Below are positions 1 to 9,323 of a stretch of DNA of 64,000 nt, piece by piece. Source of the stretch: Hyphomicrobiales bacterium. GTDB taxonomy: Bacteria; Pseudomonadota; Alphaproteobacteria; Rhizobiales; Beijerinckiaceae. The position numbers and the translations under genes are program-made. Under the pieces are notes generated by a model. It had not been told where the DNA came from. It ran no database searches and saw nothing but the letters and a program-made list of their open reading frames with translations. Numbering within the stretch: position 1 is the stretch's first letter; every line of letters begins with the position of its first letter. The stretch covers positions 186,001 through 250,000 of the forward strand of contig JAIXZO010000018.1 in NCBI GenBank assembly GCA_027489535.1, written 5' to 3'.

Positions 1-876
1 GTTGAAGATGACCTGCGCCACGGCGGCCTGCCCCGCGAGCGGCTCGCTGCGCGCCTCGAAATAGATCGCCTGCGCGAGGCAGTGCTGCTCGGCGTCCATC
101 TTCCCGGGATCGACGAGCGTCGCGAAGCCGAATCGCACGGCTTCGGTCGAGAGCGGAAAGATGCCGGTGGACCAGCGGCCCGCCTTGTTGCGCGCGCCCG
201 GCGTGACGGCGGCGAGCACGCGGCGCAGATCCTCGCCCCTCGCGGTCGGCGTGGTGGTGGACAGGCCGACCGCACGCGACACGGACGGCGTCGCGCCGTC
301 GCCGTTCAGATGGCGGGGGTCGATGCGCGCGGGCGACGCGGAGGGCGTTTCCACCGAGGGGCTCGCGGTGTTTTCGAGATGGCCGCCCGGGGCGACGAAG
401 CGGGACGGAAGCCCCGTCGCGTCCGCCGCGTCGGGATGCAGCAAGGCGGAGGGTTCACGGTCCGAAAGGCCGGGCGAGAACAGGATCAGCCGGATTTCGT
501 CGCGCAGGCGCGCTTCGCGGCGCGCGCCGAGCCCCGGTCCGCCGTCGCCCTTGGCGGCGCGGTCGAGCAGGACAGGTGCTGCGAGGCCGTTCTTGGTTTC
601 ATGGCGGGGGCGCGTGTCCTGCGGCCCAAGCGCGCCGGAGATCGCGGGATCGGAGGGGTCCAACGCGCCGACGGAGAAGGAATCGAGCAGCATGACGCCG
701 GCTTCGGGGCGCTCGGGCGCGAAGGCGCGCGCTTCGACGAAACGGGAGGGGCCCCGGGCGGAATAGCCGGTGGTCGCGTCCACGCCCGCCGCAGCGGTGA
801 AGGACACCAACAGGCCGGCGCCCAAGCCCCACCGGGCCAAGGTCGCCGCCGTCCAACGCAAACCCGCCAAGACCAT
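1..876 (-). CDS. SleB-like cell wall hydrolase, 3' end cut by window edge
   Basis: The frame is open from an ATG at 876 down to base 1, so the C-terminus lies outside the window (292 residues visible). A hydrophobic stretch near residues 10-30 looks like a signal peptide or anchor. A long Pro/Ala/Ser-rich region follows. The motif CLAQAIYFEARSEP begins near residue 263. This is the opening of the SleB/CwlJ hydrolase_2 domain, with the catalytic-type Glu in the FEAR segment. The family cleaves peptidoglycan; in Gram-negatives it is presumably periplasmic and used for wall remodelling. A perfect GC-rich inverted repeat lies just upstream (901-921). The family call rests on this short motif because most of the domain is missing. 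Confidence 0.8.
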   Translation of the reverse strand, partial: MVLAGLRWTAATLARWGLGAGLLVSFTAAAGVDATTGYSARGPSRFVEARAFAPERPEAGVMLLDSFSVGALDPSDPAISGALGPQDTRPRHETKNGLAAPVLLDRAAKGDGGPGLGARREARLRDEIRLILFSPGLSDREPSALLHPDAADATGLPSRFVAPGGHLENTASPSVETPSASPARIDPRHLNGDGATPSVSRAVGLSTTTPTARGEDLRRVLAAVTPGARNKAGRWSTGIFPLSTEAVRFGFATLVDPGKMDAEQHCLAQAIYFEARSEPLAGQAAVAQVIFN

Positions 877-900
877 GCGCAGGAACCCCGACGCCGCATG

Positions 901-921
901 ACGCCCGCGACTCGCGGGCGT
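901..921. terminator. GC-rich inverted repeat, possible terminator
   Basis: ACGCCCGCGA and TCGCGGGCGT form a perfect inverted repeat around a single C. It lies between the 92-aa membrane protein gene and the hydrolase gene, both on the minus strand. No T-run follows, so termination is only a possibility. Confidence 0.35.
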
Positions 922-963
922 TCCGAACGTCTCGATTCATGAACGGGTAAGGTTGATGCCGGG

Positions 964-1242
964 TTAAGCGCCGGCGACGCTCGTCAGGATCACGCCCAGA
1001 ATGGTCGCGGAAATGACGCCGATGAACCGCGTCTGCGTCGTGATCGGCGGCCAACGCTCCTCGGCGATCAGCGGACGCGTCCACAGATCGAAGATGAACG
1101 CGGCCAAAAGCGGCCACACGAAGGACGGGATCTGCGACTGCCCCAGCTCCGGATAGAGCCCGTACAGCACGCCCGAAACCGCGCCGACGGCGAGCATCGC
1201 CGCCATGAAGACCTTGCCGGTGACGGTGGCGAGGTCGTTCAT
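964..1242 (-). CDS. small membrane protein coupled to ppdK
   Basis: A 92-aa protein of unknown function. Hydrophobic stretches near residues 10-30, 40-55 and 72-90 suggest two or three membrane segments. There are no cysteines and no motif I recognise. Its ATG overlaps the TGA stop of ppdK (ATGA), which suggests translational coupling and shared expression. The overlap and an ordinary composition make it a real gene. Family not recognised; function not inferred. Confidence 0.7.
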   Translation of the reverse strand: MNDLATVTGKVFMAAMLAVGAVSGVLYGLYPELGQSQIPSFVWPLLAAFIFDLWTRPLIAEERWPPITTQTRFIGVISATILGVILTSVAGA

Positions 1243-3917
1243 GCCGTGCTCGCCACCTTTGCGCCCACCGCGGCCTGCGCCGCAGCGAGGCGGGCGATCG
1301 GCACGCGATAGGGCGAGCAGGACACGTAATCGAGACCCGCGCCCTCGCAGAAGGCGATGGAGGCCGGATCGCCGCCGTGCTCGCCGCAGATGCCGAGCTT
1401 GATGTCGGGCCGCGTCTTGCGCCCGCGCTCGGCCGCGATCTTGACCAGTTCGCCGACGCCTTCCTGATCGAGCGTGACGAAGGGATCCGCCGGGATGATG
1501 CCCTTGGCCGTGTAGGGGCCCAGGAACGAGGCGGCGTCGTCGCGGCTGATGCCGAGCGTGGTCTGCGTGAGGTCGTTGGTGCCGAAGGAGAAGAATTCGG
1601 CCGACTCGGCGATTTCGCCGGCGCGCAACGCGGCGCGCGGAAGCTCGATCATGGTGCCGACCTGATAGGCGATCTTGGAGCCGGTCTCGGCCTCGACGGC
1701 TTGCGCCATGGCGTCGATGCGGCCCTTCACGAGATCCAGCTCGGTCTTGGCCATCACCAGCGGAACCATCACCTCCGGCACGACAGGGCTGCCGGTGACG
1801 CGGGCGGCTTCGACGGCAGCCTCGAAGATGGCACGAGCCTGCATTTCGGCGATCTCGGGATAGGCGACGGCGAGACGGCAGCCGCGGAAGCCGAGCATGG
1901 GGTTGAATTCATGCAGTTCCGCCGCGCGGCGCTTGAGCTTTTCTTCGCTCTCGCCCATCGCGGCCGCCACTTCGGCGATTTCCTCGTCCGTATGCGGCAG
2001 GAATTCGTGCAGCGGCGGGTCGAGCAGGCGGATCGTGACCGGCAGGCCGCTCATGATCGTGAACAGTTCGACGAAGTCCGCGCGCTGCATCGGCAGCAGC
2101 TTGGCGAGCGCCGCGCGGCGGCCGGCCTCGTCGTCGGCGAGGATCATCTCGCGCACCGCCACGATGCGCTCGCCCTCGAAGAACATATGCTCGGTGCGGC
2201 AGAGGCCTATGCCTTCCGCCCCGAAATTGCGGGCCGTGCGGGCGTCGAGCGGGGTTTCCGCATTGGTGCGCACCTTCATGCGGCGCACCTTGTCGGCCCA
2301 GCCCATCAGGGTGGCGAATTCGCCCGAGAGTTCGGGCTCAAGCATCTTCACGCGGCCGAGCAGGACCTGACCGGTCGAGCCGTCGACGGTGATGAAGTCG
2401 CCCTTGTTCAGCGTCACGCCGCCCGACGTCATGGTCTGCTTGGCGTAGTCGACGCGCAGCGTGCCCGCGCCGGAGACGCAGGGCTTGCCCATGCCGCGCG
2501 CGACGACCGCCGCATGCGAGGTCATGCCGCCGCGCGTGGTGAGGATGCCTTCCGCCGCATGCATGCCGTGAATGTCTTCGGGCGAGGTTTCGACGCGCAC
2601 GAGGATGACCTTGCGGCCCGCCGCGCGGGCGGCTTCGGCCTCGTCGGAATCGAACACGATCTCGCCCGCAGCAGCGCCGGGCGAGGCCGGCAGGCCGGAG
2701 GCGATGACGCGACGCTCGGCGTCGGGGTCGATGGTGGGATGCAGCAGCTGGTCCAGCGAGGCGGGATCGATGCGGGCGATGGCTTCCGCCTGCGTGATCA
2801 GCCCTTCGGCCGCGAGTTCGACCGCGATGCGCAGCGCGGCCTTGGCCGTGCGCTTGCCGTTGCGCGTCTGCAGCATCCACAGCTTGCCGCGCTCGATGGT
2901 GAATTCCACGTCCTGCACGTCGCGATAATGCTTTTCGAGCAAGCCGCAGATGCGGATGAACTCGGCATAGGCCTCCGGCATCGCCAATTCCAGCGACGGC
3001 CGGTCGGAGCCGGCGGCCTTGCGGGCGCGCTCGGTGATGTCCTGCGGGGTGCGGATGCCCGCCACCACGTCCTCGCCCTGCGCGTTGATGAGAAACTCGC
3101 CGTAGAGCTCCTTTTCGCCGGTGGACGGGTTGCGCGTGAAGGCGACGCCCGTGGCCGACGTCTCGCCGAGATTGCCGAACACCATGGACTGCACGTTGAC
3201 CGCCGTGCCCCAAGCGGCCGGGATGCCGTGCAGCTCGCGGTATTTTATGGCGCGGTTGTTCATCCAGGAGCCGAACACGGCGCCGACGGCGCCCCAGAGC
3301 TGCTCCTTGGGATCCTGCGGGAAGGGGCGGCCCAGCTCGGCCTGCACGACCTTCTTGTATTCGGCGACGAGGTGCTTCCAGTCGTCGGCCGTCAGGTCGG
3401 TGTCGAGCGCGTAGGCGCGGCGTTCCTTGTATTCCTCCAGCAGGTCTTCGAAGTGGTGGTGCGCCACGTCGAGCACGACGCCGGAATACATCTGGATGAA
3501 GCGGCGATAGCTGTCCCACGCGAAGCGGGCGTCGCCGGAGCTCCTCGTGACCGCTTCGACGGTGACGTCGTTGAGGCCGAGATTGAGCACCGTGTCCATC
3601 ATGCCCGGCATCGAGGCGCGCGCGCCGGAGCGCACGGAGACGAGCAGCGGGTTTTCGGCATCGCCGAAGACGCGGCCGGTGATGGCGCCGACGCGGGCGA
3701 GCGCGGCTTCGACCTGCGCCTGCAGCTCGGGCGGGTACTTCTCGCCGTTCGCGTAATAATAGGTGCAGACCTCGGTGGAGATCGTGAAGCCGGGAGGCAC
3801 CGGAAGGCCGAGATTGCTCATCTCCGCCAGGTTCGCGCCCTTGCCGCCGAGGAGCTCGCGCATCCCCGCCTGACCTTCGGCACTGCCGTCACCGAAGGCG
3901 TACACCCACTTCGTCAT
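1239..3917 (-). CDS. ppdK: pyruvate, phosphate dikinase
   Basis: This enzyme interconverts ATP, phosphate and pyruvate with AMP, PPi and phosphoenolpyruvate in the cytosol, linking glycolysis and gluconeogenesis. At 892 aa it has normal length. The N-terminus (MTKWVYAFGDG, then GGKGANLAEMSNLG) is the ATP-grasp nucleotide domain. TRGGMTSHAAVVARG near residue 465 carries the phosphorylated His. GTNDLTQTTLG and CGEHGGDP near the C-terminus belong to the PEP/pyruvate barrel. An upstream in-frame start at 3986 would add 23 unconserved residues; the ATG at 3917 matches the family start. The stop overlaps the start of the 92-aa membrane protein. No regulatory PDRP gene is seen next to it. Confidence 0.96.
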   Translation of the reverse strand: MTKWVYAFGDGSAEGQAGMRELLGGKGANLAEMSNLGLPVPPGFTISTEVCTYYYANGEKYPPELQAQVEAALARVGAITGRVFGDAENPLLVSVRSGARASMPGMMDTVLNLGLNDVTVEAVTRSSGDARFAWDSYRRFIQMYSGVVLDVAHHHFEDLLEEYKERRAYALDTDLTADDWKHLVAEYKKVVQAELGRPFPQDPKEQLWGAVGAVFGSWMNNRAIKYRELHGIPAAWGTAVNVQSMVFGNLGETSATGVAFTRNPSTGEKELYGEFLINAQGEDVVAGIRTPQDITERARKAAGSDRPSLELAMPEAYAEFIRICGLLEKHYRDVQDVEFTIERGKLWMLQTRNGKRTAKAALRIAVELAAEGLITQAEAIARIDPASLDQLLHPTIDPDAERRVIASGLPASPGAAAGEIVFDSDEAEAARAAGRKVILVRVETSPEDIHGMHAAEGILTTRGGMTSHAAVVARGMGKPCVSGAGTLRVDYAKQTMTSGGVTLNKGDFITVDGSTGQVLLGRVKMLEPELSGEFATLMGWADKVRRMKVRTNAETPLDARTARNFGAEGIGLCRTEHMFFEGERIVAVREMILADDEAGRRAALAKLLPMQRADFVELFTIMSGLPVTIRLLDPPLHEFLPHTDEEIAEVAAAMGESEEKLKRRAAELHEFNPMLGFRGCRLAVAYPEIAEMQARAIFEAAVEAARVTGSPVVPEVMVPLVMAKTELDLVKGRIDAMAQAVEAETGSKIAYQVGTMIELPRAALRAGEIAESAEFFSFGTNDLTQTTLGISRDDAASFLGPYTAKGIIPADPFVTLDQEGVGELVKIAAERGRKTRPDIKLGICGEHGGDPASIAFCEGAGLDYVSCSPYRVPIARLAAAQAAVGAKVASTA

Positions 3918-3998
3918 GTAACCGTCCCCGAATTCGGCGGCGTGGAAGAGAGGATTGTCCTTTGCCCATCGGCGCGCAAAAGGCAATCCCGCCGCGCT

Positions 3999-4613
3999 TC
4001 AGGCGTCGGTCTTGCCCCGTGAAACCGGTGCAACCACATCGCCCGCCGCGAATTTGCGCAAGGCGAGCCCCATGGTCAGCCACCCGAGCCCGGCGAAGAC
4101 GAGATCGACCCCGAGAAAGATCCCGAGCACGTAGAGGCTCGATTCCGGCCATTGAAACAGGATCATGACGCCGAGCAGCGTGGTTATGAGGCCCGACAGC
4201 GCCACCCAGCCCCACGCCTTGCCCTCGCGCATCTCCGCGGCCAGCACGATGCGCAGGATGCCCGAAGCCACCAGCCCCGCGCCCAAGAGCAGCGTCAGCA
4301 CCCCCGCAGCCAGCCCCGGATTCACGAACACCGCGAGTCCCGCCAGCGTATAAAGCGTGCCCAGCGCCACCCAGAGAAAGAACCGGCTCCATTCGCGCAC
4401 CGCGAAGGCGTGGACGATTTCGCTCACGCCGGCGATCATCATCATGGCTCCCACCATGAACACGCTCGCCAAGGTCGCCGCCACCACCAGTCCCAGCGCC
4501 ACGGCGCCGCACAGCGTCAGCACCACGCCGACGGCAAACACCCATTTCCAGCTTTTCGCCAGCGCGGCGATGCCCGAGCCGAGTTCGGCGGCCAGGTATT
4601 CGTCCGGTGTCAT
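3999..4613 (-). CDS. HdeD family (DUF308) membrane protein
   Basis: A 204-aa protein with about six hydrophobic segments arranged as repeated pairs (for example KWVFAVGVVLTLCGAVALG). This is the DUF308/HdeD layout of an inner-membrane protein linked to acid resistance in E. coli. Here the role is unknown. The start at 4613 (MTPDEYLAAELG) follows a purine-rich GAGGGCGGG. The same frame is open upstream but runs inside glyS and is not conserved. It lies between ppdK and glyS on the same strand, with short gaps and no overlap. Confidence 0.8.
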   Translation of the reverse strand: MTPDEYLAAELGSGIAALAKSWKWVFAVGVVLTLCGAVALGLVVAATLASVFMVGAMMMIAGVSEIVHAFAVREWSRFFLWVALGTLYTLAGLAVFVNPGLAAGVLTLLLGAGLVASGILRIVLAAEMREGKAWGWVALSGLITTLLGVMILFQWPESSLYVLGIFLGVDLVFAGLGWLTMGLALRKFAAGDVVAPVSRGKTDA

Positions 4614-4692
4614 CCCGCCCTCGCCCAGATTGCCGTTACGTAAGGCGCACTTTGGGGCGCGCGACGCGGCAATGCAACCGCAAGCAGGCCTC

Positions 4693-4727
4693 CCCGATGG
4701 TCGGGGTGCCCCCTCCGAAGGGGGAGG
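4693..4727. terminator. stem-loops 3' of glyS, possible terminator
   Basis: Two small inverted repeats lie in the 124-nt gap between glyS and the HdeD-like gene: CCCCGA/TCGGGG, then CCCCCT/AGGGGG around CCGA. They sit just past the glyS stop in the direction of transcription. No clear T-run follows, so this is a weak terminator call. Confidence 0.35.
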
Positions 4728-4737
4728 CCGGGCTGCG

Positions 4738-6855
4738 TCAGCCTTGGATTTTCGAGAAATCCGCCACCGCGCGAGTCGCCTCGCGCAGGGACGACAGGAG
4801 GCGCAGGCGGTTGGCCCGCAGCGTCTTGTCGTCGGCGTTGACGGTGACCTTGTCGAAGAACGCATCGACGACCGGGCGCAGCTTCGCGAGCGCGCCCATC
4901 GCGGCCTCGAAGTCCTCGCGTGCGACGGCGGCATCCGCATCGCCTCGGGCGGAAACGAGCGCGGCGGCCAGCGCCTTCTCCTCGGCTTCGACGAAGGCGG
5001 AGGCCTCCGGCGCACCGTCGAACGCGCCCGCGCCGTCCTTCTTCTCCTCGATGGCGAGGATGTTCGCGGCCCGCTTGGCGCCGGCCAGCAGGTTCTTGCC
5101 GTCTTCGGCGTCGAGGAAGCGGCCGAGGGCTTCGACGCGGCGCACGATCATCAACAGATCGTCCTGCGTGCCGCCGGACGCGAGCACGGCATCGATGAGA
5201 TCATGCCGCGCGCCTTGATCGCGGAGATAGACTTTGAGGCGGTCGTGGAAGAAGGCGAGGAGGTCGGCTCCGACGTCCGCCGGGTTCGCCGCTGCGAAAC
5301 TCGGCTTCAGCGGCAAACGCAGCCCGTTCTCCAGCACCAACCGCACCACGCCAAGCGCCGCGCGGCGGAGAGCGAAGGGGTCCTTGCTGCCGGTCGGCTT
5401 CTCGTCGATGGCCCAGAATCCGACGAGGGTGTCGAGCTTGTCGGCGAGGGCCACGGCCACGCTCACAGGATCGGTCGGGACGCGGTCGGAGGGGCCTTGC
5501 GGCTTGTAGTGGTCCTCGATCGCGGCGGCGACGCTCGCGTCTTCGCCCTGCTGCTCGGCATAGCGCCGGCCCATGAGGCCCTGCACTTCGGGGAATTCTC
5601 CGACCATTTCGGTGACGAGATCGGCCTTGGCCAGTTCCGCGGCGCGGGCGGCCTTGGCCGGGTCCGCCCCCACGAGCGGCGCGAGTTCCTTCGCCAGCGC
5701 CGTGATGCGGTCGATGCGCGCGCCCTGCGTGCCGAGCTTTTCGTGGAACACGATGTCGAGCTTGCGCAGCTTGGCGAGCCGCTGGTCGAGCAGCGTGCCG
5801 GGCACATGCTCGAAGCCCGGCAGGGGCTTGCGGTCCAGTTCCCAAAAATGCCGCGCATCCGAGAGGCGCGCGCGCACCACGCGCTCGTTGCCTGCCACGA
5901 TCTGCGCGCCGCCGTCGGACGCTTCGATATTGGCGACGAGGATGAAGCGGTTGGAGAGCTTGCCCGTCGCAGGATCGCGCAGCACGAAGCATTTCTGGTT
6001 GGCGCGGATGGTGGCGCGCACGACTTCGGCCGGGATTTCGAGGAAGCTTTCGTCGAACGAGCCGGTAAGCACCACGGGCCATTCCACGAGGCCCGCCACC
6101 TCTTCCAGCAGGCCTTCGTCTTCCACCAGTTCCAATCCGCGCGCGAAGGCGAGCGTCTTGGCGTCGGCGAGGATCATGTCCTTGCGGCGGTCCGCATCGA
6201 GCACGACCTTGGCCCGCTCCAACGCGGTGACGTAGTCGTCGAAGCGGCGCACGAGGATCAGGTCCGGCGCCATGAAGCGGTGGCCGCGGGTGACGTCGGA
6301 GGCGACGATGCCGTCGACGTCGAAGCGCACCACGTCCGGCGTCTCCGTCTCGGGGCCGAAGGTGCACAGGATCGATTGCAGCGGCCGCACCCAGCGCAGC
6401 GACCCCGGCTTGGCCGAAGCCGCGCCCCAGCGCATGGATTTCGGCCAGGGGAAATTGCGGACGATCTCGGGGACGATCTCGGCCAGCACCTCCGGCACGG
6501 GGCGGCCGGGCTTCTCGACCACGGCGACGTAGAACTCGCCCTTTTTCGGGTCGCTCTGGATCGTGGCTTGAGAAATGTCGGAGAGACCGGCGCTTTTCAG
6601 GAAGCCCTGAACCGCGCCCTCGGGCGAGCCGACGCGAGGGCCCTTCTTCTCTTCCCGGAGATCCGGCTGCTTGGCCGGCAGCCCCGCCACGTGCAGCGCC
6701 AGCCGCCGCGGCGTCGCGAAGGCCTTCGCCCCCTCATACACGCAGCCGCGCTCGACCAGGGCATTCGTGACGAGCGCCTTCAGGTCCTCCGCCGCCTTGC
6801 GCTGCATGCGCGCGGGGATTTCCTCGCAGAACAATTCAAGAAGAAGATCGGGCAT
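4738..6855 (-). CDS. glyS: glycine--tRNA ligase beta subunit
   Basis: Beta chain of the bacterial alpha2beta2 glycyl-tRNA synthetase, which charges tRNA-Gly; the beta chain handles tRNA binding. It has 705 aa, the usual length. The start [17 protein letters not shown] at 6855 is the typical family N-terminus. Conserved stretches include [19 protein letters not shown] and NQKCFVLRD. The C-terminal region resembles the anticodon-binding DALR-like fold. The gene starts 8 nt after the glyQ stop, so the two subunits are co-transcribed and probably co-translated in equal amounts. Confidence 0.96.
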   Translation of the reverse strand: MPDLLLELFCEEIPARMQRKAAEDLKALVTNALVERGCVYEGAKAFATPRRLALHVAGLPAKQPDLREEKKGPRVGSPEGAVQGFLKSAGLSDISQATIQSDPKKGEFYVAVVEKPGRPVPEVLAEIVPEIVRNFPWPKSMRWGAASAKPGSLRWVRPLQSILCTFGPETETPDVVRFDVDGIVASDVTRGHRFMAPDLILVRRFDDYVTALERAKVVLDADRRKDMILADAKTLAFARGLELVEDEGLLEEVAGLVEWPVVLTGSFDESFLEIPAEVVRATIRANQKCFVLRDPATGKLSNRFILVANIEASDGGAQIVAGNERVVRARLSDARHFWELDRKPLPGFEHVPGTLLDQRLAKLRKLDIVFHEKLGTQGARIDRITALAKELAPLVGADPAKAARAAELAKADLVTEMVGEFPEVQGLMGRRYAEQQGEDASVAAAIEDHYKPQGPSDRVPTDPVSVAVALADKLDTLVGFWAIDEKPTGSKDPFALRRAALGVVRLVLENGLRLPLKPSFAAANPADVGADLLAFFHDRLKVYLRDQGARHDLIDAVLASGGTQDDLLMIVRRVEALGRFLDAEDGKNLLAGAKRAANILAIEEKKDGAGAFDGAPEASAFVEAEEKALAAALVSARGDADAAVAREDFEAAMGALAKLRPVVDAFFDKVTVNADDKTLRANRLRLLSSLREATRAVADFSKIQG

Positions 6856-6863
6856 GATGGGTC

Positions 6864-7775
6864 TCAAGCTCCGCCGGCTTCGGTGCGAAGCCAGGCTTCG
6901 CCGCAGGCCTTGGCGAGTTCGCGCACGCGCAGGATGTAGCTTTGGCGCTCGGTGACGGAGATGACGCCGCGGGCGTCGAGCAGGTTGAACATGTGGCTCG
7001 CCTTGATGCACTGGTCATAGGCGGGCAGCACCATGAGGTGCTTCTCGCCGGCGTCGCCCTTTTGGAGCAGCGAGCGGCATTCCGCCTCGGCGTCCTTGAA
7101 GTGGTCGAACAGCGTCTGGACGTTGGCGTGCTCGAAATTGTGACGGGAATATTCCTGCTCCGCCTGCAGGAAGACGTCGCCGTAGGTGACCTTTTCCGCG
7201 CCTTCGAGGCCGTTGAAGTTGAGGTCGTAGACGTTCTCGACGCCCTGCACATACATCGCGAGGCGTTCGAGGCCGTAGGTGAGTTCGCCGGCCACAGGCG
7301 AGCATTCGATGCCCGCGACCTGCTGGAAATAGGTGAATTGCGACACTTCCATGCCGTCGCACCAGCATTCCCAGCCGAGCCCCCACGCGCCGAGCGTCGG
7401 GCTCTCCCAGTCGTCCTCGACGAAGCGCACGTCGTGCAGCGCCTGATCGATGCCGATGGCGCGCAGCGACTTGAGATAGAGCTCCTGCAGGTCCGGCGGG
7501 GAAGGCTTCAGGATGACCTGATACTGGTAATAATGCTGCAGCCGGTTGGGGTTCTCGCCGTAGCGCCCGTCCTTGGGGCGGCGCGAGGGCTGCACATAGG
7601 CGGCCTTCCACGGCTTCGGGCCGAGCGAACGCAGCGTCGTCGCCGGATGAAACGTGCCCGCGCCCACTTCCATGTCGTAGGGCTGCAGCATCACGCAGCC
7701 TTGTTCCGCCCAGAAGCGGTGCAGCGTGAGGATCAGCCCCTGAAAGGAGCGTTGCGGCGCAAGGGCGTCCGACAT
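6864..7775 (-). CDS. glyQ: glycine--tRNA ligase alpha subunit
   Basis: Catalytic alpha chain of glycyl-tRNA synthetase (class II aminoacyl-tRNA synthetase fold), 303 aa. [37 protein letters not shown] and the tract [20 protein letters not shown] are family signatures. [10 protein letters not shown] at 7775 is the expected start; an in-frame upstream start at 7832 would add 19 unconserved residues. It is followed at once by glyS. The F0 ATP synthase operon ends 154 nt upstream, with a strong stem-loop between. Confidence 0.96.
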   Translation of the reverse strand: MSDALAPQRSFQGLILTLHRFWAEQGCVMLQPYDMEVGAGTFHPATTLRSLGPKPWKAAYVQPSRRPKDGRYGENPNRLQHYYQYQVILKPSPPDLQELYLKSLRAIGIDQALHDVRFVEDDWESPTLGAWGLGWECWCDGMEVSQFTYFQQVAGIECSPVAGELTYGLERLAMYVQGVENVYDLNFNGLEGAEKVTYGDVFLQAEQEYSRHNFEHANVQTLFDHFKDAEAECRSLLQKGDAGEKHLMVLPAYDQCIKASHMFNLLDARGVISVTERQSYILRVRELAKACGEAWLRTEAGGA

Positions 7776-7879
7776 GGCGGGTACGGTCTCGATCAAGGGG
7801 TCGCGAAGCGGCCGGCACCATAGAAGCCGCACCGAAGATCATCAAGGCGGAGCGCCCCGGGGGAGCGCCCTCGAACGAC

Positions 7880-7905
7880 GAACGGCCGCCCGAGGGCGGC
7901 CGTTC
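7880..7905 (-). terminator. stem-loop after atpF, probable end of F0 operon
   Basis: GAACGGCCGCCC pairs perfectly with GGGCGGCCGTTC, giving a 12-bp GC-rich stem in the 154-nt gap between atpF and glyQ. It lies about 25 nt past the atpF stop. No U-tract follows, so it may act with Rho or as a 3' end stabiliser. Confidence 0.5.
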
Positions 7906-7929
7906 GGACGTGCTGAACGTCGTAAAGGC

Positions 7930-8415
7930 TCAGTTCAACTTGGACTTCATTTCCGCGATGCTCTTGTCGAGCATGGCGCCCGCGGCGGGACCCTTGAGGG
8001 TCTCGCGCAGGATGACTTCGGACGCCTTAACGGCCGCATCGGCGGCGGCGGCGCGGACGTCGGACGCGGCCTGAGCCTCCGCCTGCGCGATGCGTTGCTC
8101 GGCCATGGCCGTGCGGCGCGTCACGAAGTCGTCGAGCTTGGCGACGGCCTCGGCGGCCATGCGGTCGGCGTCGGCCTTGGCGGCCTCCACGATCGCGGCG
8201 GCTTCGGCTTCGGCCTCGTCGCGGCGGCGCTTGTAGTCGGCGAGCACGCGCTCGGCCTCCTCACGCAAGGTGCGCGCCTCTTCGAGATCGGTGCGGATGC
8301 GCACCGCGCGGTCGTCGAGACCCTTGCCCATCGCGGAGAAGGCGCCGGCCTTCCACACGATCGCCATGAAGACGACGAAGGCGACGGCGACCCAGAATTC
8401 AGGCTGCTGCAGCAT
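7930..8415 (-). CDS. atpF: F0F1 ATP synthase subunit b
   Basis: 161-aa peripheral stalk subunit. One N-terminal membrane segment ([19 protein letters not shown]) is followed by a long, charged, Ala/Glu-rich helix typical of the coiled-coil b dimer that ties F1 to F0. It is the last gene of the F0 operon, 9 nt after the b' gene. The paired b and b' genes are normal for Alphaproteobacteria and photosynthetic bacteria. The F1 genes (atpHAGDC) are not in the window. Confidence 0.92.
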   Translation of the reverse strand: MLQQPEFWVAVAFVVFMAIVWKAGAFSAMGKGLDDRAVRIRTDLEEARTLREEAERVLADYKRRRDEAEAEAAAIVEAAKADADRMAAEAVAKLDDFVTRRTAMAEQRIAQAEAQAASDVRAAAADAAVKASEVILRETLKGPAAGAMLDKSIAEMKSKLN

Positions 8416-8424
8416 GGCGCGTCC

Positions 8425-8961
8425 TCACTTCGAAACGGCGGAAAGGGCCGCGTCGACCTGCGCCGAAGACGGTGCGGCGCCGGCGAGGCGTTCGACGATG
8501 GCCGTGGCGGCGTCGGCGGCGATGCCGCGAACGTTGGTCATGGCCTTCGTGCGGTCGGCGGAGATGGTCTTTTCGGCGGCGTCGAGCTTGGCCGCGAGGC
8601 CGGCTTCCACCGTCTTGCGCTTGGCATCGGCATCGGCCTGCAGACGGTCGCGCGTTTCCGAAGCGATGGCCTGAGCCTTGGCCTTCGCCGTGGCGAGAGC
8701 CTGCTCATAGGCCGCGAGAGCGGCGTCGCTGTCGGCCTTGAGTTTGGCGGCGGCGGCGAGATCCGACGAAATCCGGTCGTGGCGCGCATCGAGGATGGCC
8801 GCCATGCGCGGAAGCGCCACGCGGGACATCACGAGATAGAGCGCGCCGAAAGCGAGCACCAGCCACAGGATCTGCGACGGATACGTCTCCGAACGAAACG
8901 CGGGAAACCCGCCGGAGCTCTTGGCCCCGCCGGGGACTTCGGTATGGGTGGTGTTGGCCAT
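8425..8961 (-). CDS. atpG: F0F1 ATP synthase subunit b'
   Basis: 178-aa second b-type stalk subunit, 'atpF2' or 'atpG' in alphaproteobacterial naming. A Gly/Pro-rich N-terminus precedes one membrane segment (SQILWLVLAFGALYLVMSRV), then VALPRMAAILDARHDRI, typical of b', and a long Ala/Lys-rich coiled coil. A GTG at 8964 is one codon upstream of the ATG; the ATG at 8961 is preferred. A purine-rich AAGGGCGAGAG lies upstream. It pairs with the product of the next gene, atpF, to form the heterodimeric stalk. Confidence 0.92.
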   Translation of the reverse strand: MANTTHTEVPGGAKSSGGFPAFRSETYPSQILWLVLAFGALYLVMSRVALPRMAAILDARHDRISSDLAAAAKLKADSDAALAAYEQALATAKAKAQAIASETRDRLQADADAKRKTVEAGLAAKLDAAEKTISADRTKAMTNVRGIAADAATAIVERLAGAAPSSAQVDAALSAVSK

Positions 8962-8987
8962 CACTCTCGCCCTTCAAAGGTTCGACC

Positions 8988-9011
8988 GGCGCGACCCGGG
9001 AGGGTCGCGCC
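8988..9011 (-). promoter_or_regulatory. intercistronic stem-loop between atpE and atpF'
   Basis: GGCGCGACCC and GGGTCGCGCC form a perfect 10-bp stem with a GGGA loop in the 91-nt gap after atpE. A stem here could stabilise the 3' end of the atpB-atpE message and help make subunit c in excess (c-ring needs many copies). That role is inferred from position. Confidence 0.45.
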
Positions 9012-9052
9012 GAAAGTACCGACGGAACCCGGCGTCGCCGCCGGGAACCGGA

Positions 9053-9277
9053 TCAACGGAAGAGCAGCAGGATGCCGATCACGAAGGCGAACAGGCCGAG
9101 CGCTTCCGCGAAGGCCACGCCGACGATCGCACGCACGAACTGGGCGTCGGCCGCCGACGGATTGCGCATGGCGCCGCCGATGTAGTTGCCGAAGATGTTG
9201 CCCACGCCGATGGCGGCGAGGCCCATGCCGAGGCAAGAAAGGCCGGCACCGAGAAGCTGGGCGGCAGTCGCGTCCAT
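9053..9277 (-). CDS. atpE: F0F1 ATP synthase subunit c
   Basis: 74-aa proteolipid that forms the rotating c-ring. Two membrane helices flank a polar loop containing RNPSA. The ion-binding carboxylate is the Glu in VAFAEALGLFAF in the second helix. GVGNIFGNYIGGAMRNP is typical of alphaproteobacterial c subunits. A glutamate with no added sodium-site polar pattern suggests proton coupling. It lies between atpB and the b' gene. Confidence 0.95.
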   Translation of the reverse strand: MDATAAQLLGAGLSCLGMGLAAIGVGNIFGNYIGGAMRNPSAADAQFVRAIVGVAFAEALGLFAFVIGILLLFR

Positions 9278-9323
9278 TTCGATCTCCTATTGTCAGGACT
9301 GGTCCGAGCGCGTCCCCGATCCG

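Noticed and set aside
1377-4022. Long open frame on the plus strand opposite ppdK
   Set aside because: It is antisense to a clear enzyme gene, has a biased composition from GC-rich codons, and no recognisable domain.
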